Notes: generated by a model from the letters alone, not told the origin. DNA of 64,000 bases from an uncultured Lachnospiraceae bacterium (GCA_946414885.1 CAMKQH010000003.1:1-64000); one strand, 5' to 3'. Shown: positions 1 to 8,522, counted from the stretch's first letter. A program made the numbers and translations.

Positions 1-199
1 GAACGGCGAAAAATTGAAAATTCAATGAAATCGCCGTCCGCAAGAAGCCAAAGTATGTCAGGGAACGGCGAAAAATTGAAAATTCAATGAAATCGCCGTC
101 CGCAAGAAGCCAAAGTATGTCAGGGAACGGCGAAAAGCTGGAAATTCAATGAAATCGCCGTCCCGAAGAAACCAAAGGATGTCAGGGAACGGCGAAAAC
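1..199. repeat. 62-bp tandem repeat, three full copies plus a partial one
   Basis: Copies begin at 1, 63 and 125, with the first 13 bases of a fourth at 187. Copies 1 and 2 are identical. Copy 3 differs at several sites. Each copy holds an inverted repeat, ACGGCGA against TCGCCGT, enclosing a second dyad ATTGAA-AA-TTCAAT. The outer arms are intact in copy 3 although its inner arm has changed. The array probably continues left of the window. Units abut with no variable spacer, so it is not CRISPR. Confidence 0.9.
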
Positions 200-256
200 C
201 AGAATAATAAGCAAAGGCATTGTTACAAATGAATTATATTGTGTAGGAGGAAGAAG

Positions 257-1294
257 ATGAAAAAAACAACCACATTTTTGAAACCAACGAACTTGTATGA
301 TGAGGCGATCAGAAGATATCAAGAGCTTTTACAATTGAAACAAGTAAAAGAAAACGCAATAGCGAAAGCTCCGCCTGGAAAGATACGCATTAGTCATAAC
401 AAGAAGCATGAGCAATTCTACTTGAGGGAGAAAAAAGATGAAAAATCTGGAGAATACATATCTAAATCAGATGTTTTAAAGCTAAAGAGTTATTTGCAAA
501 AATCATATGATGAAAAGGCGTTAAAGCTTATCAATCAAGAAATCGCCGTATTGGAAACATTTTTGAAAGAATCTAATTGTTTCGATGAAGGTAAGACAAA
601 AATCCCCAAAAGGCATTTCGTTGATAATTCACCGCAAACCCAGTCAAATCATTTCGCCGAAAGTCCAACGCAACTCCAGGCGAATCATTTCACCGAAAAC
701 CCAACAAAAACCCAAGCAAATCATGGTGCCGAGAATCCGCAACTCCAGGCAAACCATATCAACGAAGTTAAAAAGTCGATTAATCTAAGTCATCCCGTCG
801 CAAGAATTCAACAAATCTACTCAAGTTATCCCGAAGAAGCAAAAAAGTATATTAATCCCATCGATATGTCTGATGAAGATTACGTAAAACAGTGGCTAGA
901 CATTCCATACAACGGAAAAGAGATCTCTGAGTACATGACCTGCTATGAGACAAACAGAAAAGAAAAAGTAAGATCAAAATCAGAGCTTAACATCGCGAAT
1001 GCGCTGGCGGTAAAAGGAATCCCTTATAAATATGAGTGTCCGTTGCTATTGAAGAATGGATTCACGATCTATCCGGACTTTACGGTTCTCAACGTAAAAG
1101 AGAGAAGGGTAAAGTATTGGGAGCACAGAGGGATGATGGATGATAAAGACTATGCAAAAAACGCAGTTTCAAGAATCAAAACTTATGTGAACAATGGATA
1201 TTATCTAGGAATCGACCTGATCATAACCGAAGAAACTTCGTCAAGTCCATTGGGAACGGATGAAATTGATGCAGTTATTAAAAAGTACTTTTAA
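257..1294 (+). CDS. Hypothetical protein with a PD-(D/E)XK-like C-terminal domain
   Basis: 345 residues. ATG at 257 follows AGGAGG at 245-250 with a 6-base gap; an upstream in-frame TTG at 239 lies before that site and is rejected. The N-terminal ~110 residues are lysine-rich and probably helical. A repeat-containing linker follows. The last ~110 residues carry RSKSE, then YPDF, then YWEHRG, the E...D...E order of a restriction-endonuclease-like fold seen in clostridial hypothetical proteins. That fold assignment is inference. The gene is more AT-rich than most of the window and sits beside a repeat array, so it may be a recent arrival. No partner gene is visible. Confidence 0.75.
   Translation: MKKTTTFLKPTNLYDEAIRRYQELLQLKQVKENAIAKAPPGKIRISHNKKHEQFYLREKKDEKSGEYISKSDVLKLKSYLQKSYDEKALKLINQEIAVLETFLKESNCFDEGKTKIPKRHFVDNSPQTQSNHFAESPTQLQANHFTENPTKTQANHGAENPQLQANHINEVKKSINLSHPVARIQQIYSSYPEEAKKYINPIDMSDEDYVKQWLDIPYNGKEISEYMTCYETNRKEKVRSKSELNIANALAVKGIPYKYECPLLLKNGFTIYPDFTVLNVKERRVKYWEHRGMMDDKDYAKNAVSRIKTYVNNGYYLGIDLIITEETSSSPLGTDEIDAVIKKYF
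614..754 (+). repeat. In-frame 12-residue peptide repeat inside the first gene
   Basis: Four tandem units (614-649, 650-685, 686-721, 722-754; the last is 11 codons) encode H-F-x-E-N/S-P-x-x-x-Q-A-N. The first unit is the most divergent. Unit 4 has lost one codon but the frame is kept. The segment links the helical N-terminus to the nuclease-like domain and probably varies in copy number. Confidence 0.85.
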
Positions 1295-1370
1295 GGCTGC
1301 GAAAAAGTAAGGAGAAGGGAACGTGAGAAATAAGCAAAGGGAAAGGGAATATAAGGGAAAGGGATAGCAA

Positions 1371-1407
1371 GGGGAATGCGGGGTAAGGGGAAAGCCAAGG
1401 TAAGGGG
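1371..1407 (+). other. G-rich segment with four GGGG runs
   Basis: GGGG occurs at 1371, 1380, 1387 and 1404 with spacers of 5, 3 and 13 bases. The surrounding 1300-1410 is a purine-rich degenerate repeat of AAGGG-type units. A G-quadruplex on the plus strand is possible. It lies just upstream of the promoter of the next gene. Confidence 0.5.
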
Positions 1408-1413
1408 AGTGCG

Positions 1414-1442
1414 TTGACGAATGCCAAAGGGATGGTTATTAT
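1414..1442 (+). promoter_or_regulatory. Sigma-A type promoter for the 1562 gene
   Basis: TTGACG at 1414-1419, a 17-base spacer and TATTAT at 1437-1442, followed by an AT-rich stretch. It is the only good promoter between the first two genes. Confidence 0.6.
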
Positions 1443-1561
1443 AATAATATATTATGAGATTAGGATTCTGGCAGAGACGAAGAAGACAGGATTCTTTCCA
1501 AATCGTCAACTAGTAAATGTCACAGATAATAAGCAGGTAAGCTTGAGCAGGAGGCCGCGAC

Positions 1562-3061
1562 GTGTTAAAAAAGGTTAGTAAAACATTTGAATTTACGATA
1601 TTGGTAAGGTGGCTGCTCCTTGCAGAAATCTTGTATTTGATCGTGATGAGCCTCATCAAGCTTGACAATCAGGCGTTTACCAAGTATCAGGGTTTCGTGG
1701 ATGAAGACGTACACGTGGTTCGGGTTTCTGACGTTCAATATGACCAGAACAGATACAAACCACGCTATTTATTGTTAACGTGCAAAACGGAGCTTGGCGG
1801 TAAGGAATACAGTTTTGCCGTAAATCCAGTGGAATTTAGCCAGGAACTTGATGAAAAGTCGCTTCGCAAAATGGCGGAAGATAGGGCGAAACTGCATGGA
1901 TATCTGTATAGCACGCAAGACAGAAAATATATGTTTTTTTCCCGAAGCTTCTATCACGAACGTGAATTTTTATTCAAAAAATATTTGGAGGAGATCTATA
2001 CTCTCTCAAGATCTGCGTTATTGGTCAAGATAATTTGTTACGTTATTTTTGGATTCTATGCATACTTAAAACTTAAGACTCCGTCCAAGCGGGAATGGAA
2101 ATTCTATAGGAATGAGACCAAAGCCCATCCTACGGGCGACCAGTATACGAACCGGGCGATCAAAAATAATCCGGAATACAGCTATCAGGCGAAGGAGATC
2201 TTTGCGCAGAATTACCCGCGGGAGATCGTGACAGTCGCAAAAGCACTGCGCTCCGGCGCCGCAAAAGTCTCGGCGCAGCAAACGAAGGCCCTTAAGGAAA
2301 CGGGAGAATACGTGCCCGAGGAGGAAGAGTGGGTATATGGAAGATCCGTGATGACGGAGCTTTCCACCACCAGTCCTGCGGATGCGATCTACCGAGTTTA
2401 TCGGGAGGGGCATATAGACGAGGAATTTGAAGAACCTGAAGAAAAAGTGCCATTGGAGAGAGAGCTGGAAGGCCCGATCACTAGCGATTATGCCGTGGCC
2501 AGGGAAGCGGTATTGCTCAAGACAGAACCGAAAAAGTTATTCCAGAAAAAGAGAAAAGTTCTTTTGGTTGAACGCACGAGGGAAAGTGATTACGCGTTGC
2601 ATCAACTCGAGCCGGATTATTTTGTGGCGCGGGAAATACCGGGAAATTACGTGTTGTTCATCAAGGATAAGGACGTCGTTGGAGTATATGAAAACGCTTT
2701 GAAAAATAAAGATAATCCGATCATGCTTGAGTATGATGATCGCATAAAGAAAATCCGAAGTAACGAGAAGCATTACCATTACGTACAGCACTCCTGGATT
2801 TTTGGTTCTTTGATTCTTTTGGTACTCGCGTGGCGTTTTACCTGGACGTGGTTCGCGCCCGCCGCTTTTGGGATTTATATGATAGCCGTGCACACCTTTA
2901 AGAGATTTGCCCTTTCGGTTGCGAAAGATCATGAGAAAAAGAATGGAAAGTTCATCTTCGACAGTATGTTCCGCGTTAGATGGGGCATTCCCTATACGAT
3001 CTTAAAGGTCATCGCCGTGATCTTGTTAATCGTGAGATGCATATGCGTTGGAATCGCGTAA
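1562..3061 (+). CDS. Multi-pass membrane protein of unknown function
   Basis: 499 residues from a GTG start preceded by AGGAGG about 7 bases upstream. Hydrophobic segments lie near residues 13-33, 150-170, 418-450 (probably two) and 475-499. The first pair encloses a ~115-residue soluble domain. Between residues ~175 and ~415 is a charged soluble region rich in glutamate and lysine, presumably cytoplasmic. I do not recognise the family. It is not coupled to either neighbour and has its own upstream promoter. Confidence 0.75.
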   Translation: MLKKVSKTFEFTILVRWLLLAEILYLIVMSLIKLDNQAFTKYQGFVDEDVHVVRVSDVQYDQNRYKPRYLLLTCKTELGGKEYSFAVNPVEFSQELDEKSLRKMAEDRAKLHGYLYSTQDRKYMFFSRSFYHEREFLFKKYLEEIYTLSRSALLVKIICYVIFGFYAYLKLKTPSKREWKFYRNETKAHPTGDQYTNRAIKNNPEYSYQAKEIFAQNYPREIVTVAKALRSGAAKVSAQQTKALKETGEYVPEEEEWVYGRSVMTELSTTSPADAIYRVYREGHIDEEFEEPEEKVPLERELEGPITSDYAVAREAVLLKTEPKKLFQKKRKVLLVERTRESDYALHQLEPDYFVAREIPGNYVLFIKDKDVVGVYENALKNKDNPIMLEYDDRIKKIRSNEKHYHYVQHSWIFGSLILLVLAWRFTWTWFAPAAFGIYMIAVHTFKRFALSVAKDHEKKNGKFIFDSMFRVRWGIPYTILKVIAVILLIVRCICVGIA

Positions 3062-3114
3062 AGGAATGGCGTAAAGAAATGGCATAAAGGAATGGCGTAA
3101 AGAAATGGCATAAA
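3060..3114. repeat. Short 26-bp (2 x 13) tandem repeat
   Basis: Two identical 26-bp units, 3060-3085 and 3086-3111, overlap the stop codon of the membrane-protein gene. Each unit is itself two 13-mers, AAAGGAATGGCGT and AAAGAAATGGCAT. Confidence 0.85.
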
Positions 3115-3116
3115 GG

Positions 3117-3154
3117 AAAAGCGCAGTAGCCTGTTATTAGGCCAGCTGCGCTTT
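3117..3154. terminator. Probable shared hairpin between convergent genes
   Basis: AAAGCGCAG and CTGCGCTTT form the outer stem and GCCT/AGGC pairs inside. It lies between the converging 1562 gene and the ABC gene and overlaps the latter's 3' end. The T-runs are weak in both directions, so confidence is moderate. Confidence 0.45.
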
Positions 3155-4864
3155 CTGCATGTTATAATAGATTCCCTTTTTCTCCATCAGTTCCGCATGG
3201 GTGCCGCGTTCCGCGATCTCGCCGTCATGGATGACAAGAATGAGGTCCGCATTCATGATGGTGGAGAGGCGATGCGCGATGGCAATGATCGTGCGCTTTC
3301 CTGCGAGCTCTCCGATGGCTTTCTGGATCTGCTGCTCCGTTGCAACGTCAACGGATGCGGTAGCTTCATCTAATACGATAATGGGACTGTTCCTTAGAAT
3401 GGCGCGGGCGATGGCAACGCGCTGTTTTTGTCCTCCGGAGAGGCGAAGCCCGCGCTCACCGACCTGCGTCTCGTATTTGTCCGGCATGTGCAGGATGTCC
3501 TCGTGAATGTGAGCGGCCTTTGCGGCGGCCTCGATCTCGTCCTGCGTGGCATCCGGACGTGCGTAACCAATGTTTTCCGCGATGGTTCCGTTAAACAGGA
3601 AGGTGTCCTGCAATACGGGAGAAATGTTATGACGAAGGCTTTCCAAAGTAACGTGTTTAATATCCTGACCGTCGATCAGGATCCTGCCTTCGATGGGATC
3701 GTAAAACCTTGAGATCAGCTGGGTTGCCGTGGTTTTTCCAACGCCCGTGGGCCCCACCAGTGCCACCATCATGCCGGGATCGCAGGAGAAGGACACGTGC
3801 TTCAGCACGGGAATCTGATTCTCATAGTGGAAGGTCACGTCATCAAATTGGAGGGCCCCCTTGACGTTCTCCAGAGGCTTTGCGTCCTTTGCATTTTGGA
3901 TCGCCGAAGGCGTATCAAGGATCAGGGTTACGCGCTCCGCGCCGGCAAGGGATTGCTGCAGGCTTTCGAGAAGGTTCGCAAGACCTGAAACGGGTGCGTA
4001 GAAGAGCCCAAGGTATAAGACAAAGGCAACGATGTCTGCGACGCTGATCTGGCCTTGATAGGCAAGGTAACCGCCAAAGAAAACCACAAGCACCGTACCG
4101 AGGGAGGAGAGCAGTTCCACGCAGGGATGGAAGATGGCGCTGGCGCGAAGCGCGCGGAGCATGGCCACCACTTGCTCAAAGCTCTTCTTGCGGACGCGCT
4201 CGCCCTCGTATTCCTCCTGGCCAAAGGCCTGAATCTCATGCAGTCCGGAGAGACTGTCCTGGAGCTGTGCGTTCAACTCGCCCATGACCTTTTGCGATGC
4301 CTTAAAATACGGTCTCACAATCTTTGCAAAGATCACGCCGGAGATGAGGATCAGCGGAATCGGGCAGCAGGTGATCAGCGCCAGCTTCCAGTTGATGGTC
4401 AGCAGGATCACGAGCACGCCGACAAAGGTGACAAGATTCGTGATGATGTCGGGGATCATATGGGCGTACAGAAGCTCGAAATCCCTAGTATCATTGACGA
4501 CGCGGCTCATCAAGTCGCCGGTCTGCTTATCGTGGAAGAAGCTTAAGTCCAAACACTGGAGCTTGTCGTACAGTCTGCTTCGCAAATCGCCCACGAGATA
4601 CCAGGCAGCCCTGTGTGCGAGATAATTGCTCAGGAACCGGAACAGTACCCGAAGCAAATATAATGCAAGCAAGACATATGCCAGATGCATGATGGAATTC
4701 AGTGCGCTTTCATCAACGCCCTTCTCCACGATTCCCGTCATGGCGGACAGAACCTTTGGCGCGGACAGATTGACCAACGTAAGGCCAAGCGTGGAAAGAA
4801 TGGCGATCACGTACAGACCCTTATAGCGTGCTGCTTCTTTTGTCAGTTTCCATAGTGTTTTCAC
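3137..4864 (-). CDS. ABC exporter, fused permease and ATPase (MdlB/MsbA type)
   Basis: 575 residues, the usual length for a half-size type IV exporter. Residues ~1-310 form a six-helix transmembrane domain. Residues ~335-575 form the nucleotide-binding domain with Walker A GPTGVGKTT, signature LSGGQKQR, Walker B IIVLDEATA and switch histidine IAHRLST. The GTG start follows AAGGGAGAG. It probably works as a homodimer, since no partner half-transporter is adjacent. The substrate cannot be told from sequence; lipid, peptide or drug export is typical of the family. Confidence 0.92.
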   Translation of the reverse strand: MKTLWKLTKEAARYKGLYVIAILSTLGLTLVNLSAPKVLSAMTGIVEKGVDESALNSIMHLAYVLLALYLLRVLFRFLSNYLAHRAAWYLVGDLRSRLYDKLQCLDLSFFHDKQTGDLMSRVVNDTRDFELLYAHMIPDIITNLVTFVGVLVILLTINWKLALITCCPIPLILISGVIFAKIVRPYFKASQKVMGELNAQLQDSLSGLHEIQAFGQEEYEGERVRKKSFEQVVAMLRALRASAIFHPCVELLSSLGTVLVVFFGGYLAYQGQISVADIVAFVLYLGLFYAPVSGLANLLESLQQSLAGAERVTLILDTPSAIQNAKDAKPLENVKGALQFDDVTFHYENQIPVLKHVSFSCDPGMMVALVGPTGVGKTTATQLISRFYDPIEGRILIDGQDIKHVTLESLRHNISPVLQDTFLFNGTIAENIGYARPDATQDEIEAAAKAAHIHEDILHMPDKYETQVGERGLRLSGGQKQRVAIARAILRNSPIIVLDEATASVDVATEQQIQKAIGELAGKRTIIAIAHRLSTIMNADLILVIHDGEIAERGTHAELMEKKGIYYNMQKAQLA

Positions 4865-4990
4865 GTGAACTCTCCCTTATTTTGCCATGGATGCCATGGC
4901 CGATAATTGACGTTTCCCAAATATAGTGTAAAGGATGCCGGGCTTTATGAAAATGGAGAATATTGTTTTTTAGACATGCGAAATTGCAAA

Positions 4991-5212
4991 ATGCGGCTCG
5001 ACTGTGATGACAAGACGATGGTGCAGCCCGACGTCATCATTTTGTGCGATCAAAGTAAGATCCGGAAATGAATGCTTACGTATTGCTGGAAAGATGAGTA
5101 TACGCCCCGCGTATATCCTTTAGAGGGAAGCATTCCCGTGGAATTATGTGACGGGGAGCCGATGATCGATCTGGAAAGCCTTGCGGCGTTGATCAAGGAC
5201 TATCCGGAATGA
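4991..5212 (+). pseudogene. Remnant of a Uma2-family (DUF820) nuclease-like gene
   Basis: One reading frame gives the Uma2 core R-L-D-C-D-D-K-T, then V-Q-P-D-V-I-I-L-C-D, then an in-frame TGA at 5069-5071. The same frame goes on with the typical C-terminus, including V-Y-P-L-E-G-S and D-G-E-P-M-I-D-L, to a stop at 5210-5212. The N-terminus and about 50 middle residues are missing. Uma2 proteins are PD-(D/E)XK-fold proteins common in accessory DNA. Most of the 608-bp gap between the ABC gene and larE is this fossil plus the larE leader. Confidence 0.7.
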
Positions 5213-5254
5213 ATGAAACGCAAGAACGGCGAAGAACGCGACAAAAATCACGGC

Positions 5255-5283
5255 TTGCCATAAGAAGAAATTGCCTGTATAAT
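5255..5283 (+). promoter_or_regulatory. Consensus promoter of the lar operon
   Basis: TTGCCA at 5255-5260, a 17-base spacer and a perfect TATAAT at 5278-5283. Transcription would start near 5290, giving a leader of about 180 bases before larE. Confidence 0.75.
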
Positions 5284-5410
5284 TAATTTTACGGCAGGAA
5301 GCCGTATGGCCATGCAGAAGCATTGCGAAGAAAGGGATCAACTTAAAAGGTCTCGTGAAAACATTGTTTGTTCATGTTTGTAAACGTAAATAAGCGAAAT
5401 CGTATGTCAG

Positions 5411-5456
5411 AAGGCGCACGAATCCGCAGAAGGCGGGAGGAGTGCGCCTTTCTTTT
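5411..5456 (+). terminator. Terminator-like hairpin in the larE leader (candidate attenuator)
   Basis: AAGGCGCAC (5411-5419) pairs with GTGCGCCTT (5442-5450) and is followed by a T-rich run to 5456. The loop contains a smaller CCGC/GCGG stem. It sits after the promoter and 17 bases before the larE start, which is the position of a transcription attenuator. Two other small hairpins occur earlier in the leader, around 5290-5320. No known riboswitch class was recognised. Confidence 0.6.
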
Positions 5457-5472
5457 ATGGGGAGACGAAAAC

Positions 5473-6216
5473 GTGAATTTAAAAGAGTTTTTCTTGGAAA
5501 ATCCCAGAGTTGCCGTTGCTTTTTCGGGGGGAGTGGACTCATCCTATCTATTATGGGCGGCGCTGCAATATGCGAAGGAAGTCAGGGCGTATTATGTAGC
5601 TGCGGAGTTCCAGCCACGGTTTGAATATGAGGACGCCATGAGGCTTGCCGGCGAAATTGGCGCTGACGTCAGGGTGTTGAAGATCAGTGCCCTGAACGTG
5701 CCTGGCGTAAAGGAGAATCCTGCAAACCGCTGTTATTTTTGCAAGCAGGGAATTTTTGGAGCTATATGGAACGCGGCGAGGGAGGATGGATTTCAGGTAT
5801 TGCTGGATGGGACAAATGCCTCTGATGACGCGGGGGACAGACCCGGAATGAAAGCGCTGAAGGAGTTGTCCGTCAGGTCGCCGCTACGGGAATGCAATCT
5901 TACGAAATCGCAGATCCGTCAGCTTTCGAAGGAGGCAGGACTCTTTACCTGGGACAAACCGGCTTATGCCTGTCTTGCGACCAGAATCCCCACGGGAGAG
6001 GTCATCACCAAGGAAAAACTTGCTGCCACGGAAGCTGCGGAAGGGTACTTATTCTCCCTGGGATTTACGGATTTCCGGGTCCGTTCGCGTGAGGGGCACG
6101 CCAGGATCCAATTGCCGGAAGCACAGTGGGAGAAATTGGCAAAGCACAGGGCGGAGATTTTAAACGAGTTGAAGAAATACTACGTAACAGTTTCACTGGA
6201 TCTGGAAGTCAGATGA
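5473..6216 (+). CDS. larE: LarE, sulfur insertase for the nickel-pincer cofactor
   Basis: 247 residues. The GTG at 5473 gives the usual family start, with the PP-loop SGGVDS near residues 18-23; a longer in-frame start would read through the leader hairpin. LarE adenylates and then sulfurates the pyridine carboxylates that become the pincer ligand of lactate racemase. Cysteines at 87 and 90 (C-Y-F-C) and 167 (YACLATR) may form the three-cysteine set of the iron-sulfur type of LarE rather than the sacrificial single-cysteine type; that is inference. First gene of the lar/nickel operon. Confidence 0.92.
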   Translation: MNLKEFFLENPRVAVAFSGGVDSSYLLWAALQYAKEVRAYYVAAEFQPRFEYEDAMRLAGEIGADVRVLKISALNVPGVKENPANRCYFCKQGIFGAIWNAAREDGFQVLLDGTNASDDAGDRPGMKALKELSVRSPLRECNLTKSQIRQLSKEAGLFTWDKPAYACLATRIPTGEVITKEKLAATEAAEGYLFSLGFTDFRVRSREGHARIQLPEAQWEKLAKHRAEILNELKKYYVTVSLDLEVR

Positions 6217-6266
6217 CGCAAGATTCGGATGGAAGAGGCAGAAACGTGGGAGGCAGAGGTGAACGT

Positions 6267-7016
6267 ATGGACGAGGATATTCGCGGATTATTAGAGGGAA
6301 TCAAGGATGGTACCGTTTCCGTAGAGGAAGCGCTCTTGGAATTAAAGAAAAAGCCCTTTGAAGACATCGGCTATGCGAAGGTGGATATGCACAGAAAGCT
6401 CCGCCAGGGTGCGGCTGAGGTGATCTATGGAGCAGGGAAAACACCGCAGCAGATCACCGGCATAGCGGACGTGATGCGCAGGAACGGACAAAATACAATC
6501 CTGATCACGAGATTATCGAAGGAAAGTGCCGAGATCGTGACAAAGACGCATCCGATGCAATATTTTGAAGAGGCGCGTTGCGGCGTGATCGGTGAAATCC
6601 CCAAGGCAAGTGGCCTTGGAAGGATTGTTGTTGCCACCGGCGGGACCAGTGACGTTCCGGTAGCAGAGGAGGCGGCGGTCACGGCGACGGTCCTGGGAAA
6701 TGAAGTGGTCCGCCTGTACGACGTCGGAGTGGCGGGATTACACCGCACGCTGGCGCATTTGGATGACATTATGAATGCCAACGTGATCATTGCCATTGCG
6801 GGGATGGAAGGTGCGCTTGCCAGCGTGATCGGTGGTCTTGCGGATTGTCCCGTGATCGCAGTGCCGACCAGCGTTGGATATGGCGCATCCTTCCATGGAC
6901 TTTCCGCGCTTTTATCCATGCTGAATTCCTGTGCGAGCGGTGTTTCCGTGGTTAATATTGATAATGGATTCGGTGCGGGATATCTTGCAAGCATGATCAA
7001 CCATCCGAAATGTTAA
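6267..7016 (+). CDS. larB: LarB, pyridinium carboxylase/hydrolase of nickel-pincer synthesis
   Basis: 249 residues, normal for the family. The ATG at 6267 has a GAGGTG site; longer readings overlap larE. The N-terminal ~100 residues are LarB-specific. The rest is PurE (AIR carboxylase)-like, with ATGGTSD and the glycine-rich GMEGALASV near its middle. LarB carboxylates nicotinic acid adenine dinucleotide and releases AMP, the first step toward the pincer. It follows larE by 50 bases on the same transcript. Confidence 0.93.
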   Translation: MDEDIRGLLEGIKDGTVSVEEALLELKKKPFEDIGYAKVDMHRKLRQGAAEVIYGAGKTPQQITGIADVMRRNGQNTILITRLSKESAEIVTKTHPMQYFEEARCGVIGEIPKASGLGRIVVATGGTSDVPVAEEAAVTATVLGNEVVRLYDVGVAGLHRTLAHLDDIMNANVIIAIAGMEGALASVIGGLADCPVIAVPTSVGYGASFHGLSALLSMLNSCASGVSVVNIDNGFGAGYLASMINHPKC

Positions 7017-7081
7017 GTGAATTAGTCCGGGGCGATTCGCCCGGGACCTGATCCGCCCGTAGCTGCGGACAAGGTCAATTG

Positions 7082-7200
7082 TACCGCCCGGAAGGCAGAT
7101 AATACCGCCCGGAAAATCAAATGGAAGCTCAGGCTGTAGTGAGGAGCAAGAATAGTACCGCCCGAAAGGTCAAAAGGAGTATCAGGCGGTAGTAAGGAGC
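7082..7200. repeat. Degenerate 53-bp repeat with inverted arms before larC
   Basis: TACCGCCCG recurs at 7082, 7103 and 7156. The copies at 7103 and 7156 begin two ~53-bp degenerate units. Each unit ends in an AGGCGGTA-like arm complementary to its start, though the first copy reads AGGCTGTA. The spacer could fold into one or two hairpins between larB and larC. Confidence 0.6.
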
Positions 7201-7217
7201 AGAAAAGGAGGACGCAT

Positions 7218-8522
7218 ATGAAAGCTTTGTACGTGGACTGTGGTATGGGAGCAGCCGGTGACATGTTGACGGCTGCATTACTGGAGCTGTTACCGGATCC
7301 GGATGGATTCTTGGAAGAGCTAAATGCGCTTGGAATTCCTGGCGTCAAGTATCAGAAGGAAGCTTCCGTAAAATGTGGGATTACGGGTACGCATATGCGC
7401 GTCACCATCCATGGTGAGGAAGAGGAGAGTCACGACCATGATCACGACCATGACCATCACCATGATCACGACCATGATCACGATTATGACCATCACCACG
7501 ATCACGACCACGACCACGATCATGATCATCATCACGGTCATCACCATGCGTCCATGGGCGACATAGAGCATATTGTAAGAGATCATCTGCATTTGCCGCA
7601 GAAAGTGCAGGATGACGTGATGGCGGTTTACGGGCTGATCGCGGCAGCGGAAAGCCAGGTGCATGGCAAGCCCGTTACGGAGATTCACTTTCATGAAGTA
7701 GGCACCATGGATGCCATTGCAGACGTTGTGGCGGTATGCCTTTTGATAGATAAGCTCGCGCCCAGTGAGATTATTGTCTCGCCCATCCACGTGGGAAGTG
7801 GCCAGGTGCATTGCGCGCATGGCATTCTCCCCGTACCTGCGCCTGCGACGGCTCTGATCCTGAAGGACGTGCCGATCTATGGCGGAAGCATTCGCGGAGA
7901 GCTTTGCACGCCTACGGGAGCGGCACTTCTAAAGCATTTTGCCACGAAGTTCGGCAGCATGCCGGCCATGCGCGTCAATGCCATCGGCTACGGCATGGGA
8001 AAAAAGGATTTTGAGGCGGCAAATTGTGTCAGGGCCATATTGGGTGAAACTGAGGTTACCGCGGGAGGACAAGGCGAAGAAGCCTGCAGGAAGCAGGTTG
8101 ACCGCGAAGACATTTTTGAGCTTAGCTGCAACGTGGATGACATGACGGGTGAGGAGATCGGATTTGCCATGGAGCGCTTGTTTGAGGCGGGAGCAAGGGA
8201 CGTATATACCGTTCCCATCGGCATGAAAAAAAATCGCCCCGGTATCCTGATTCGTACGTTATGTACGGAAGAGAAAAAGGAAGGGATCGTGGAAACCATA
8301 TTCAAACACACGACCACGATCGGCATCCGTGAATGTGCCATGAAGCGTTACGTGCTAAGCAGAAGCGTTGAAACCGTGGAGACGCCGGGAGGAACCATTC
8401 ACAGAAAGATTTCCGAAGGCTATGGCACGAAGCGGGAAAAAGCAGAGTTTGAGGATCTTGCCAGAATTGCAAGGGAACAAGGCATCAGTCTCTGGGAGGC
8501 AAGGGAGAATTTGAACGCCTGA
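7218..8522 (+). CDS. larC: LarC, nickel insertion protein, uninterrupted, with a long His/Asp tract
   Basis: 434 residues with an AAGGAGG site. The N-terminal CGMGAAGDM is characteristic of the family. Residues ~70-110 are an almost pure histidine/aspartate tract, a likely nickel store or chaperone arm. The C-terminal half (CNVDDMTGEEIGF; GMKKNRPG) is the CTP-dependent cyclometallase part. LarC inserts nickel into the pincer. In Lactiplantibacillus plantarum larC is split by a programmed frameshift; here it is one continuous frame. The tract is encoded by a hexamer-like DNA repeat (about 7430-7548). Confidence 0.94.
   Translation: MKALYVDCGMGAAGDMLTAALLELLPDPDGFLEELNALGIPGVKYQKEASVKCGITGTHMRVTIHGEEEESHDHDHDHDHHHDHDHDHDYDHHHDHDHDHDHDHHHGHHHASMGDIEHIVRDHLHLPQKVQDDVMAVYGLIAAAESQVHGKPVTEIHFHEVGTMDAIADVVAVCLLIDKLAPSEIIVSPIHVGSGQVHCAHGILPVPAPATALILKDVPIYGGSIRGELCTPTGAALLKHFATKFGSMPAMRVNAIGYGMGKKDFEAANCVRAILGETEVTAGGQGEEACRKQVDREDIFELSCNVDDMTGEEIGFAMERLFEAGARDVYTVPIGMKKNRPGILIRTLCTEEKKEGIVETIFKHTTTIGIRECAMKRYVLSRSVETVETPGGTIHRKISEGYGTKREKAEFEDLARIAREQGISLWEARENLNA

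Noticed and set aside
1..199. CRISPR array
   Set aside because: Units of 62 bp abut directly and are near identical throughout; there are no variable spacers and no cas genes in the window.
5290..5472. T-box or known nickel/cobalt riboswitch in the larE leader
   Set aside because: No T-box GGUGG-type core and no recognisable NiCo motif could be found by eye; kept only as an unassigned attenuator candidate.
7436..7545. Minus-strand membrane ORF opposite the larC His tract
   Set aside because: It is the antisense of the CAC/GAC repeat, giving an artificial Val/Ile/Met run, with no ribosome site.
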